Shown here: positions 1 through 8,975 of the stretch, in pieces
How positions within the stretch are numbered: the stretch's first letter is position 1
Layout of the letters: each line of letters opens with the position of its first letter
Assembly: GCF_050231725.1 (NCBI RefSeq)
Contig: NZ_CP077172.1
Location: 1,302,001-1,366,000, forward strand
Direction: 5' to 3'
DNA length: 64,000 bases
Source: Fusobacterium nucleatum_L
Lineage (GTDB): Bacteria; Fusobacteriota; Fusobacteriia; Fusobacteriales; Fusobacteriaceae
The notes under the pieces: generated by a model
Databases searched by the model: none
What the model was told of the DNA's origin: nothing
What the model saw: only the letters and a program-made list of their open reading frames with translations
Program-made: the position numbers and the translations under genes

Positions 1-50
1 TAAACTCAGATTATGAAATTGGAGTAAAATATTTACAAACAATAAATTAA
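1..50 (+). CDS. C-terminal end of an unidentified gene (partial)
   Basis: Frame 3 is open from the window edge and ends in TAA at 48-50, giving about 15 residues (ending YLQTIN). A stem-loop terminator follows immediately, which suggests a real gene end. Too little is visible to assign a family. Confidence 0.35.
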   Translation, partial: NSDYEIGVKYLQTIN

Positions 51-59
51 AATTATAAA

Positions 60-97
60 AAGATACTAAATCTTGAATAAGGTTAGTATCTTATTTT
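60..97 (+). terminator. Rho-independent terminator
   Basis: Perfect 10-bp arms AAGATACTAA (60-69) and TTAGTATCTT (83-92) are followed by a T-rich run. It closes the upstream gene and separates it from the MATE gene. Confidence 0.7.
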
Positions 98-188
98 TAT
101 ATTCTGAAGTTAAAAAAATAAAATTTTGAATTAATAAAATTAAATAACTAATCTATAAAAATTATGGTAAAATTTAATTGGTGATATT

Positions 189-1511
189 ATGTTTAAGAAA
201 GAAATTTTAAAAACAATATTTAAATATGCCATCCCAAATGTTATTTCAATGTGGATATTTACACTTTATACTATGATAGATGGAGTATTTATAAGTAGAT
301 TTGTTGGTTCAACTGCCTTAGCAGGAGTGAATTTATCTCTACCACTTATAAATTTTATTTTTTCAATTTCTATAATGATTGGGGTTGGTAGTTCCACTCT
401 GATTGCAATAAAATTTGGAGAAAATAAATATGATGATGGAAATAGGATTTTTACTCTTGCCACCTTTTTAAATTTATTTTTAGGTATATTTATTTCAGCT
501 ATGATACTTTTTAATATTGACATAGTTATAAATATTTTAGGGGCTGATAAAAGTCAAGATGTGTATAAATATGTGAAAGAATATCTCACAATTATAGTTT
601 GTTTCAGTGTTTTCTATATGTCAGGTTATGCTTTTGAAATATATATAAAAATTGATGGTAAGCCAGGTTATCCTGCTGTTTGTGTTTTAGTTGGAGGATT
701 AACAAATTTATTATTGGACTATATTTTTGTTGTTATTTTTCATTATGGGGTAACAGGGGCAGCAATAGCAACAGGTATATCCCAAATAACAAGTTGTACT
801 ATGCTTTTATTTTATATTATTTTAAAAACTAAATATATAAAATTTAAGAAATTAACAAAAATTAGTTTAAAAAAAATATCTAAAATCTTTAAAACAGGAT
901 TTTCAGAATTTTTAACAGAAATATCATCGGGAATTTTAATACTTATTTATAATCTTGTAATATTAAGAAAATTAGGAGTGCTGGGAGTTTCAATTTTTGG
1001 GACAATTAGCTATATAACTTCATTTATAACAATGACTATGATAGGTTTTAGCCAAGGAATACAACCTGTAATAAGTTATTATTTAGGTAAGAAAAAATAT
1101 AAAAATTTAAAAGACATTCTAAAAATATCCATTATATCTTTAGGCTTTTTAGGAGTTTTTTGTTTTATATTTGTTAGTTTATTTTCAGAATATATTGGAA
1201 AAATATTTTTTAAAGAGCAAGATATGATTTTGTATGTAAAGAGAGTTTTAAAAATATATAGTTTATCATATATAGTGATTGGAATGAATATCTTTGTTTC
1301 TGCATATTTCACTGCAATAAAGAAAGTTATTTATTCAGCATTTATAACATTTCCAAGAGGTATACTATTCAATAGTATTTTACTACTAATTTTACCAAAT
1401 ATCTTTGGGAATAATGTAATATGGATAATCAGTTTTTTAAGTGAACTATTGACTATTTTTATTTGTGCATATTTGTTAAATAAAATAAAAAGAGAAGGAA
1501 TTTTGAATTGA
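189..1511 (+). CDS. MATE family efflux transporter
   Basis: A 440-residue, strongly hydrophobic protein with about twelve membrane segments in two similar halves, the usual size for MATE/NorM-like transporters. The N-terminal segment has the typical pattern of a polar helix start, then FTLYTMIDGVFISRFVG and a PLINFIFSISIMIGVGSST stretch. Such proteins export cationic drugs or metabolites across the inner membrane in exchange for Na+ or H+; the substrate cannot be told from sequence. The next gene starts 2 bases after its stop, so the two are probably co-transcribed. The start follows a weak GGTGAT ribosome site. Confidence 0.88.
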   Translation: MFKKEILKTIFKYAIPNVISMWIFTLYTMIDGVFISRFVGSTALAGVNLSLPLINFIFSISIMIGVGSSTLIAIKFGENKYDDGNRIFTLATFLNLFLGIFISAMILFNIDIVINILGADKSQDVYKYVKEYLTIIVCFSVFYMSGYAFEIYIKIDGKPGYPAVCVLVGGLTNLLLDYIFVVIFHYGVTGAAIATGISQITSCTMLLFYIILKTKYIKFKKLTKISLKKISKIFKTGFSEFLTEISSGILILIYNLVILRKLGVLGVSIFGTISYITSFITMTMIGFSQGIQPVISYYLGKKKYKNLKDILKISIISLGFLGVFCFIFVSLFSEYIGKIFFKEQDMILYVKRVLKIYSLSYIVIGMNIFVSAYFTAIKKVIYSAFITFPRGILFNSILLLILPNIFGNNVIWIISFLSELLTIFICAYLLNKIKREGILN

Positions 1512-1512
1512 T

Positions 1513-2106
1513 ATGAAAAAAAGAAATTTAAAAGGAAGTGTAGTTTTAAATCCAGTTCCAGCTGTATTAGTAACTTGTAAGAATTTAGAAGGGAAAGATA
1601 ATGTTTTTACTGTTGCTTGGGTAGGGACAATTTGCTCAAAACCACCAATGTTATCTATTTCTATAAGACCTGAAAGGTTATCTTATGACTATATAAAAGA
1701 AACTATGGAATTTGTAATAAATTTACCTACTAGAAAGCAAACTAAAGAAGTTGATTTTTGTGGTGTTCGTTCAGGTAGACAAATAGATAAAATAAAAGAA
1801 TGTGGCTTTACTTTACAAGAAGGAGAGAAAGTAAAATCTTCATATATAAAAGAATGCCCTATCAATATAGAATGTAAAGTTAAAGATATTCTTAAACTGG
1901 GAAGCCATGATATGTTTATAGCAGATGTTTTATGCTCCCATATCGATGAAGACTTATTTGATGAAAAAGATAAAATTCATTTTGAAAAAGCTAATTTAAT
2001 TTCTTATTCACATGGGGAATATTTTTCACTATCTAAGGAAGCAATAGGAAAATTTGGATATTCTGTGATGAAGAAAAAGAAAAAAGCTAAATTTATTAAA
2101 AAATAA
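1513..2106 (+). CDS. Flavin reductase-like FMN-binding protein
   Basis: A 197-residue soluble protein of the flavin-reductase/FMN-binding split-barrel family. The N-terminus (LNPVPAVLVTC, then NVFTVAWVGTICSKPPMLSI) matches the family's FMN-binding strand order, and the centre contains the typical FVINLP segment. Members bind FMN and either reduce it with NAD(P)H or act as stand-alone flavoproteins; which applies here is unclear. It sits directly behind the MATE gene and is followed by a terminator. A Lys-rich tail (MKKKKKAKFIKK) may be species-specific. Confidence 0.85.
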   Translation: MKKRNLKGSVVLNPVPAVLVTCKNLEGKDNVFTVAWVGTICSKPPMLSISIRPERLSYDYIKETMEFVINLPTRKQTKEVDFCGVRSGRQIDKIKECGFTLQEGEKVKSSYIKECPINIECKVKDILKLGSHDMFIADVLCSHIDEDLFDEKDKIHFEKANLISYSHGEYFSLSKEAIGKFGYSVMKKKKKAKFIKK

Positions 2107-2119
2107 ATATTATAAACTT

Positions 2120-2163
2120 GAGGTTATTGTAAGTTGATATTAATTTTCAATAGCCTCTTTTTT
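2120..2163 (+). terminator. Rho-independent terminator
   Basis: GAGGTTATTG (2120-2129) pairs with CAATAGCCTC (2148-2157), with one G-U pair, and is followed by TTTTTTT. It ends the MATE/flavin reductase unit. Confidence 0.75.
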
Positions 2164-2325
2164 ATTCATCAATTAAATAAAAAAATTCATAAAAATATAT
2201 AATACTTTAATAAAATTTATAATTTTAATAACCTTTTGATTTTTATAGAAAAAAATAAATATTATTAATTTTTTTTGGTTTTTTATATATATTTTGTAAA
2301 AAAATATAAAAAATGTTCGTTTTTG

Positions 2326-2354
2326 TTGATTTTTTGTTTATTTTATGTTAAAAT
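2326..2354 (+). promoter_or_regulatory. Promoter of the trimeric autotransporter gene
   Basis: TTGATT (2326-2331), a 17-base spacer and TAAAAT (2349-2354), preceded by TG in an extended -10 arrangement. A strong AAGGAGG ribosome site lies before the ATG at 2408. The rest of the 2164-2400 gap is AT-rich and holds no visible gene. Confidence 0.55.
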
Positions 2355-2407
2355 CACTTGTGTAAAATACTTAAAGTGATATTGATTTATTATAAGGAGG
2401 AAATTTT

Positions 2408-5400
2408 ATGAGAAAATTTAATTTAAAATTATTGTCTTTGACAATTTTTATTGTTTTAATGCAAAATTCTTTAGCATTTACTGATAAGGATGGAAACACA
2501 GATATAGGATTTTTTAATTCCACTAAAGGAAAAAATAACTCTATTGCTGGGACATTCAATAAAACAGAAGGAGACAGTAATACTATAGCAGGGACATTAC
2601 AAAAAACTATTGGAAATAATAATAAAGTAGGAGGAGCTTCTAATAAAACAATTGGAAACAGTAATAATATACTAGGAACATTACAAACAACAACAGGAGA
2701 CAACAATACTATAACAGGGACATTACAAAAAACTATTGGAAATAATAATAAAGTAGGAGGAGCTTCTAATGAAACAGTTGGAAATAGTAATAATATACTA
2801 GGAACATTACAGAAAACAACAGGGAATAACAATACTATAGCAGGAACATTACAAAAAACTATTGGAAATAACAATAAAATAGGAGGAGCTTCTAATAAAA
2901 CAGAAGGAGATGACAATACTATAACAGGGTTATCTAATGGGACTAAAGGAAATAGTAATAAGATTTTAGGAAATAAAAATTCTATAGAAGGTAATGAAAA
3001 TAACATAAAAGGAATATCTAATACATTAAAGGGAGATGGCAATAAAGTATTAGGTTTAAATAATACAGTTGAGGGCAATCGTAATAGTGTGTTAGGCTTA
3101 AATAATGAAACAGCAGGAAACAAAAATTTAGTAGCTGGTTTAGCTAATAAAACAACTGGAAATAAAAATTTAATATTAGGTGCAAAAAATAAAACAACTG
3201 GTGACAAAAATCTAGTAGCTGGCTTAGGCAATACAACGGTAGGAAGTAAGAATATAGTGGCTGGGGCAGGAAATAAAACAGAAGGAAATAAAAATCTAAT
3301 AGCTGGCTTAGCTAATAAAACAACTGGTGACAAAAATCTAGTAGCTGGAACAGGCAATGGCACAGTAGGAGATAACAATAAAGTAGCTGGAGCAGGCAAT
3401 AAAACAGCAGGAAATAATAATAAAGTAGCTGGAGCAAGTAATGGCACAGTAGGAGATAACAATAAAGTAGCTGGAGCAGGTAATGGCACAGTAGGAGATA
3501 ACAACTGGGTAGCTGGAGCAAGCAATGGTACAGCAGGAAATAATAATAAAGTAGCTGGAGTAGGTAATGGCACAGTAGGAGATAACAATAAAGTAGCCGG
3601 AGCAAGCAATGGTACAGTAGGAAATAACAATAAAGTAGCTGGAGCAGGTAACGGCACAGTAGGAAATAACAATAAAGTAGCTGGAGCAGGTAATGGCACA
3701 GTAGGAGATAACAATAAAGTAGCCGGAGCAGGTAATGGTACAGTAGGAGATAACAACTGGGTAGCTGGAGCAGGCAATAAAACAGCAGGAGATAATAATA
3801 AAGTAGCCGGAGCAAGCAATGGCACAGTAGGAGATAACAACTGGGTAGCCGGAGCAGGTAATGGCACAGTAGGAGATAACAATAAAGTAGCCGGAGCAGG
3901 TAATGGCACAGTAGGAAATAACAATAAAGTAGCTGGAGCAGGTAACGGCACAGTAGGAGATAACAACTGGGTAGCCGGAGCAAACAATGGCACAGTAGGA
4001 GATAACAATAAAGTAGCTGGAGCAGGTAATGGCACAGTAGGAAATAAGAACTGGATAGCTGGAGTAGGAAATACAACAGAAGGAAATAAAAACCTAGTAG
4101 CTGGAGTAGGAAATACAACAGAAGGTTATAAGAACATAGTAGCCGGAGTAGGAAATACAACAGAAGGTTATAAGAACATAGTAGCCGGAGTAGGAAATAC
4201 AACAGAAGGTTATAAGAACATAGTAGCCGGAGTAGGAAATACAACAGAAGGAAGTAAGAACTTAGTAGCTGGAGCAGGCAATACAACAGAAGGAAGTAAG
4301 AACTTAGTAAAAGGTTCAGGTAACCTAACAATAGGAAACAAAAATTTAGTAAACGGAGTAACTAATACAACAGCTGGAAGTAGAAACCTAGTAAATGGAA
4401 TAGGAAATAAAACAACAGGAATTAAAAACTTAGTAAATGGAATAGGAAATAAAGTAGCCGGAGCTGAAAATCTGGTAAATGGAATAGGAAATAAAGCTAT
4501 TGGTGATGATAACAAAGTAGCTGGAATAGGAAATAAAGCTGCTGGAGATGACAACAAAGTAGCTGGAATAGGAAATAAAGCTATTGGTGATGATAACAAA
4601 GTAGCTGGAATAGGAAATAAAGCTGCTGGAGATGACAACAAAGTAGCTGGAATAGGAAATAAAGCTATTGGTGATGATAACAAAGTAGCTGGAATAGGAA
4701 ATAAAGCTGCTGGAGATGATAATAAAGTAGCTGGAATAGGAAATAAAGCAGTTGGAGATGATAATAAAGTAGCTGGAATAGGAAATAAAGCAGTTGGAGA
4801 CGATAACAAAGTAGCTGGAATAGGAAATAAAGCTGCTGGAGATGATAATAAAGTAGCTGGAACAGATAATAAAGTAATAGGAGATAATAACAAAGTTTCA
4901 GGAAAAGATAACTTAGCTTTAGGATATAAAAATATCCTAAAGGGTGAAAATAACACAACTACTGGAAAATCGAATAGTGTCGAAGGAACAGATAACTATG
5001 TTGCTGGAAGAGCCAATACAAATGTTGGAAATAGTGACATAACAAATGGAATTTACAATAAAGTAAAAGGAAATAACAATATAACAGATGGAAGATCAAA
5101 TGAAACTACTGGAAATAATAACATAGCAGATGGAAGAGAAAATAAAGTAATAGGAGATTTAAATGTTGCTACAGGAAGAGAAAATAGAGTAACAGGAAAA
5201 TGTAACATAGTTTCAGGAACAGAAAATAAGGTAATTGGGAACAAAGCTTCAGTTTATGGAAGAAATAATAAAGTAAATGCTACAGATGGAACAGCAGTAG
5301 GTAACGATAATGAAGTAACAGGAGAAAATAGTTCAGCTTTTGGTAAAGGAAATATAGCCAAAGGAAATAGTAGTGCAGCCTTTGGACACGACAATATTAC

Positions 5401-6889
5401 TTCAGGAGACAATAGCTTAGCTATGGGTAAAGAAAATATAACTAAGGGAGAAAATAGCTTAGCATTAGGAAAAGATAATAAAGCTATTGGAGACGGAAGT
5501 TTAACAGTAGGAGATGGAAATAAAGCCAAAGGAAAAGATAGTGCTGCATTCGGTCGTGATAATATAGCCAAAGGAGACAATAGTTTAGTTGTTGGTCAAG
5601 GAAATATAACAAAGAAAAAATATGGTATAGCAGTAGGAAGAGACAATAAGGTAGAATCTATAGATGGAACAGCAATAGGTAATGATAATAAAGTAACAGG
5701 AGAAAATAGTTCAGCCTTTGGTAAAGGAAACACAGCAACAGGAGATAGTAGTGCTGCATTTGGTCATGATAATATAACATCAGGAGACAACAGCTTAGCT
5801 ATGGGTAAAGAAAATATAACTAAGGGAGAAAATAGTTTAGCTTTAGGAAAAGAAAACAAGACTGATGGAATAAATAGTACAGCAGTGGGAAGAGATAATG
5901 AAGCTAAAGGAGAAAGAAACTTAGCAGTAGGAGAAGGAAATAAAACTGAAGGAAAATATAGTAATGCGTTAGGAAGAGACAATGAGGTAAAAGGAGACAA
6001 TAGTTTAGCAGCAGGAAATCAAAATAAAGTTGAAGGAAAAGAAAGTTCAGCTCTTGGTATAGGGAACACTGTAAAAGGCTCATCTAGTACTGTGGTTGGT
6101 TATAAAAATACTGTAATTGGAAATAAGTCAGGAGCTTTTGGAGATCCCAATAGAGTAATAGGTAATGGTTCTTATGCATATGGAAATGACAACACTATAA
6201 AAGGTGATGGATCTTATGTTATGGGTAATAATAATAATGTAACAGGAAATAACAACTTTGCTCTTGGTAATAATGTTACTATTGGTGAGGGAATTTCTAA
6301 TTCAGTAGCATTAGGTAATGGTTCAGTAGCTTCAACTTCTAATGAAGTTTCTATAGGTTCTGATACTGTAAAGAGAAGATTAACTAATGTTGGAGATGGA
6401 GAGTATTCTGCAACATCTACTGACGCAGTTAATGGTAAACAATTATATAATGCTATAAAGGGAGTAGAAGGGGAAATCAGCAATGTTAAAACTGAAGTTA
6501 CTCATGTAGGTTCTCTAAGTGCTGCTCTTGCTGGATTGCACCCTATGCAATATGATCCTAAAGCACCTACTCAAGTTATGGCTGCATTAGGACACTACAA
6601 AAATAAACAATCTGTTGCAGTAGGATTAGGTTACTACTTCAATGATAGATTTATGATGACTGCTGGTGTTGCAGTAGGCAGTGAAAGAAGAGTAAAGACT
6701 ATGGCTAATGTTGGATTTACTTTAAAACTTGGAAAAGGTAGCGGAGTTACTGAAGAAGATTCAACACCTATTCAAAATGAAGTTAATAAGTTAAATCGTG
6801 AAAACAAAGAACTAAAATCTAAATTAGAGGCTCAAGATGAAAAGATTAAGAAATTAGAAGAAAAATTAGATAAAATATCAAAGAAATAA
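2408..6889 (+). CDS. Trimeric autotransporter adhesin (YadA-like, Hep/Hag repeats)
   Basis: A 1493-residue type Vc surface adhesin. A signal peptide (about residues 1-23, ending SLAF) is followed by a very long head of 14-residue repeats of the form GxxNxTxGDNNxVA. Head repeats of the classic YadA SLAxG type occupy roughly residues 950-1300. A stalk/neck (LTNVGDGEYSATSTDAVNG) and a YadA anchor barrel follow (SLSAALAGLHPMQYDP to ANVGFTLKL). Family members trimerise, pass the head through the C-terminal barrel and bind host matrix or cells. Unusually, about 50 residues of charged coiled coil (ending KLEEKLDKISKK) follow the barrel. The gene has its own promoter and terminator. The ligand is unknown. 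Confidence 0.93.
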   Translation: MRKFNLKLLSLTIFIVLMQNSLAFTDKDGNTDIGFFNSTKGKNNSIAGTFNKTEGDSNTIAGTLQKTIGNNNKVGGASNKTIGNSNNILGTLQTTTGDNNTITGTLQKTIGNNNKVGGASNETVGNSNNILGTLQKTTGNNNTIAGTLQKTIGNNNKIGGASNKTEGDDNTITGLSNGTKGNSNKILGNKNSIEGNENNIKGISNTLKGDGNKVLGLNNTVEGNRNSVLGLNNETAGNKNLVAGLANKTTGNKNLILGAKNKTTGDKNLVAGLGNTTVGSKNIVAGAGNKTEGNKNLIAGLANKTTGDKNLVAGTGNGTVGDNNKVAGAGNKTAGNNNKVAGASNGTVGDNNKVAGAGNGTVGDNNWVAGASNGTAGNNNKVAGVGNGTVGDNNKVAGASNGTVGNNNKVAGAGNGTVGNNNKVAGAGNGTVGDNNKVAGAGNGTVGDNNWVAGAGNKTAGDNNKVAGASNGTVGDNNWVAGAGNGTVGDNNKVAGAGNGTVGNNNKVAGAGNGTVGDNNWVAGANNGTVGDNNKVAGAGNGTVGNKNWIAGVGNTTEGNKNLVAGVGNTTEGYKNIVAGVGNTTEGYKNIVAGVGNTTEGYKNIVAGVGNTTEGSKNLVAGAGNTTEGSKNLVKGSGNLTIGNKNLVNGVTNTTAGSRNLVNGIGNKTTGIKNLVNGIGNKVAGAENLVNGIGNKAIGDDNKVAGIGNKAAGDDNKVAGIGNKAIGDDNKVAGIGNKAAGDDNKVAGIGNKAIGDDNKVAGIGNKAAGDDNKVAGIGNKAVGDDNKVAGIGNKAVGDDNKVAGIGNKAAGDDNKVAGTDNKVIGDNNKVSGKDNLALGYKNILKGENNTTTGKSNSVEGTDNYVAGRANTNVGNSDITNGIYNKVKGNNNITDGRSNETTGNNNIADGRENKVIGDLNVATGRENRVTGKCNIVSGTENKVIGNKASVYGRNNKVNATDGTAVGNDNEVTGENSSAFGKGNIAKGNSSAAFGHDNITSGDNSLAMGKENITKGENSLALGKDNKAIGDGSLTVGDGNKAKGKDSAAFGRDNIAKGDNSLVVGQGNITKKKYGIAVGRDNKVESIDGTAIGNDNKVTGENSSAFGKGNTATGDSSAAFGHDNITSGDNSLAMGKENITKGENSLALGKENKTDGINSTAVGRDNEAKGERNLAVGEGNKTEGKYSNALGRDNEVKGDNSLAAGNQNKVEGKESSALGIGNTVKGSSSTVVGYKNTVIGNKSGAFGDPNRVIGNGSYAYGNDNTIKGDGSYVMGNNNNVTGNNNFALGNNVTIGEGISNSVALGNGSVASTSNEVSIGSDTVKRRLTNVGDGEYSATSTDAVNGKQLYNAIKGVEGEISNVKTEVTHVGSLSAALAGLHPMQYDPKAPTQVMAALGHYKNKQSVAVGLGYYFNDRFMMTAGVAVGSERRVKTMANVGFTLKLGKGSGVTEEDSTPIQNEVNKLNRENKELKSKLEAQDEKIKKLEEKLDKISKK
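3360..4880 (+). repeat. In-frame 42-bp and 84-bp tandem repeats in the adhesin head
   Basis: DNA-level repeats encode 14-residue units. The 3360-4050 part alternates near-identical units containing GTVGDNNKVAGAGN or GTVGDNNWVAGAGN. Around 4090-4260 there are near-identical units with NTTEGYKNIVAG. From about 4480 to 4860, units carrying KAIGDDN and KAAGDDN alternate as an 84-bp repeat with almost identical nucleotides. All changes in copy number by 42 bp stay in frame, so the head length can vary by recombination or slippage. Confidence 0.9.
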
Positions 6890-6943
6890 AAAGGTATTCT
6901 TATCTAAGATTCTTAAAATCTAAAAAGGTTCTAAAAAATTGGA

Positions 6944-6980
6944 AAAAATGGTGTTGATAGAAATATCAATACCATTTTTC
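6944..6980 (+). terminator. Rho-independent terminator of the adhesin gene
   Basis: A 16-bp stem, AAAAATGGTGTTGATA (6944-6959) against TATCAATACCATTTTT (6964-6979), with one G-T pair and a 4-base loop; the 3' arm ends in a T run. Confidence 0.8.
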
Positions 6981-7060
6981 TATATGATAAAATAAAAAAA
7001 CTTGACTTAGAGTTACCTATAAATGTTAGAATAGATTTATTATAAAAGGAGGAAACAATA

Positions 7061-8812
7061 ATGTATTTAGAAAAAATTAATTCACCAGAAGATATAAAAA
7101 AATTAAATGTAGATGAAATGAAAATTTTAGCTCAAGAAATTAGAGAGGCAATAATAAAAAGAGATGCTATCCATGGAGGACATTTTGGTCCAAATTTAGG
7201 AATAGTTGAAGCAACAATAGCTCTACACTATGTTTTTAATTCACCAAAAGATAAGTTTGTATTTGATGTTTCACATCAAACATATCCACATAAAATGTTA
7301 ACGGGAAGAAGACAGTCATTTACAAATGAAGCTTATTATGATGATGTAACAGGGTACAGTAATCAATACGAAAGTGAACATGACCATTTTATCCTAGGAC
7401 ATACTTCAACTTCAATAAGTTTAGCGTTAGGACTTGTTAAGGCTAGAGATATAAAAGGAGAAAAAGGAAACATCGTAGCTATTATAGGAGATGGTTCTTT
7501 AAGTGGTGGAGAAGCTCTTGAAGGTTTAGATTTTGCAGGTGGAGAAATAAAAACTAATTTTATTATTATAGTCAATGATAATGAGATGTCAATAGCAGAA
7601 AATCGTGGAGGACTTTACAAAAATTTAAAATTGTTAAGAGAAACAGAAGGAAAAGCAGAGTGTAATTTATTTAAAGCCATAGGCTTAGAATATATTTTTG
7701 TTAAAGATGGAAATAATATTGAAGAATTAATAAAAGCATTTAAAAAAGTAAAAGATATAAATCATCCAATAGTAGTCCATATTCATACTCAAAAAGGGAA
7801 AGGATATAAACTTGCAGAGCTTAATAAAGAGTCTTGGCACTATGTTAGCCTATTTAATATAGAAGATGGAAAGCCTTTAGCTAATGCTAGAGAAGAGTAT
7901 ACAGATATTACAAAAGAATACTTAATTAAGAAAATGAAAGAAGATAAAACTATTGTAACAATTACAGCGGGAACACCAGGAGATTTTGGATTTTCTAAAA
8001 AAGAAAGGGATGAGCTAGGCTCTCAGTTTGTAGATGTAGGGATAGCAGAACAGACAGCTGTAGCAATAGCTTCTGGTATGGCTTCTAAGGGAGCTAAACC
8101 TGTTTTTACAGTCGTAAGCTCATTTATCCAAAGAGCTTATGACCAATTATCACAAGATTTATGTATAAATAATAATCCTGCAACAATAATTGTATCTGAT
8201 GGAGGAGCAATAGGAATGACAGATGTAACTCATCTTGGTTGGTTCGATATTTCTATGATGAGTAATATTCCAAACTTAGTTTATTTAGCTCCAACAACAA
8301 AGGAAGAGCATCTTGCTATGCTTGAATGGAGCATAGAACAACAAGAACATCCAGTTGCAATTCGTATACCTGGTGGAAAAGTAGTATCAAGTGGTATGAA
8401 AGTGACAAAAGATTTTTCTAAATTAAATACCTATGAAGTAAGTCAAAAAGGAGAAAAAATTGCAATTATAGGTTTAGGAACATTTTTTCAATTAGGAGAA
8501 AAAGCTGCAAAATTATATGAAGAAAAAACAGGAGTACAAGTAACAGTTATAAATCCTATGTATATAACAGGAGTGGATGAAAAATTGTTAGAAGAATTGA
8601 AAAAAGATCATAAGGTAGTTGTAACTCTTGAAGATGGAATTTTAAATGGTGGTTTTGGAGAAAAAATTGCAAGGTTCTATGGAAATTCAGATATGAAGGT
8701 TTTAAATTATGGATTGAAAAAAGAATTCTTAGATAGGTATAATATAGGAAAAGTATTAACTAAGAACAGATTAAAAGCTGATTTAATTGTTGAAGATTTA
8801 TTGGTGTTTTAA
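7061..8812 (+). CDS. Dxs-like thiamine-diphosphate enzyme (transketolase family)
   Basis: A 583-residue protein with the domain order of 1-deoxy-D-xylulose-5-phosphate synthase. It has VSHQTYPHKMLTGRR near residue 70, the ThDP motif GDGSLSGGEALEGL to VNDNEMSI (about residues 140-180), a pyrimidine domain with VDVGIAEQTAVAIASG (about residue 325), and a C-terminal transketolase domain. Authentic Dxs makes DXP from pyruvate and glyceraldehyde-3-phosphate for isoprenoids, thiamine and pyridoxal. Here IAEQH reads IAEQT and the DRAG/GADG acceptor-site residues read DGGA/GMTD. The protein is also shorter than E. coli Dxs (620). It may be a paralogue with another acceptor substrate. Monocistronic, with AAGGAGG before the ATG. 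Confidence 0.8.
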   Translation: MYLEKINSPEDIKKLNVDEMKILAQEIREAIIKRDAIHGGHFGPNLGIVEATIALHYVFNSPKDKFVFDVSHQTYPHKMLTGRRQSFTNEAYYDDVTGYSNQYESEHDHFILGHTSTSISLALGLVKARDIKGEKGNIVAIIGDGSLSGGEALEGLDFAGGEIKTNFIIIVNDNEMSIAENRGGLYKNLKLLRETEGKAECNLFKAIGLEYIFVKDGNNIEELIKAFKKVKDINHPIVVHIHTQKGKGYKLAELNKESWHYVSLFNIEDGKPLANAREEYTDITKEYLIKKMKEDKTIVTITAGTPGDFGFSKKERDELGSQFVDVGIAEQTAVAIASGMASKGAKPVFTVVSSFIQRAYDQLSQDLCINNNPATIIVSDGGAIGMTDVTHLGWFDISMMSNIPNLVYLAPTTKEEHLAMLEWSIEQQEHPVAIRIPGGKVVSSGMKVTKDFSKLNTYEVSQKGEKIAIIGLGTFFQLGEKAAKLYEEKTGVQVTVINPMYITGVDEKLLEELKKDHKVVVTLEDGILNGGFGEKIARFYGNSDMKVLNYGLKKEFLDRYNIGKVLTKNRLKADLIVEDLLVF

Positions 8813-8834
8813 AAATGAAAAATAAAATTAATTG

Positions 8835-8880
8835 GGAAATATTTAAGTATTATTTTTACAAAAAATATTTCCTTTTTTAT
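8835..8880 (+). terminator. Rho-independent terminator
   Basis: GGAAATATTT (8835-8844) pairs with AAATATTTCC (8863-8872), followed by TTTTTT. It separates the Dxs-like gene from the murein operon. Confidence 0.7.
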
Positions 8881-8975
8881 TATTCAAAAATTTAATAAAA
8901 AAATGAAAATAATAGGTACTTTATTTTTATCTTTGTGATATAATATAATGTCAGTTTAAATTTATGGAGAATGAA

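Noticed and set aside
2371..4956. Long minus-strand open frames across the adhesin repeats (up to 554 codons)
   Set aside because: They are low-complexity Pro/Leu/Tyr mirror images of the repeat codons, with no ribosome sites; the plus-strand frame has a signal peptide and YadA anchor.
2408..5000. CRISPR-like regular repeats
   Set aside because: The repeats are contiguous coding units in frame in one protein, without unique spacers of constant length, and no cas genes are near.
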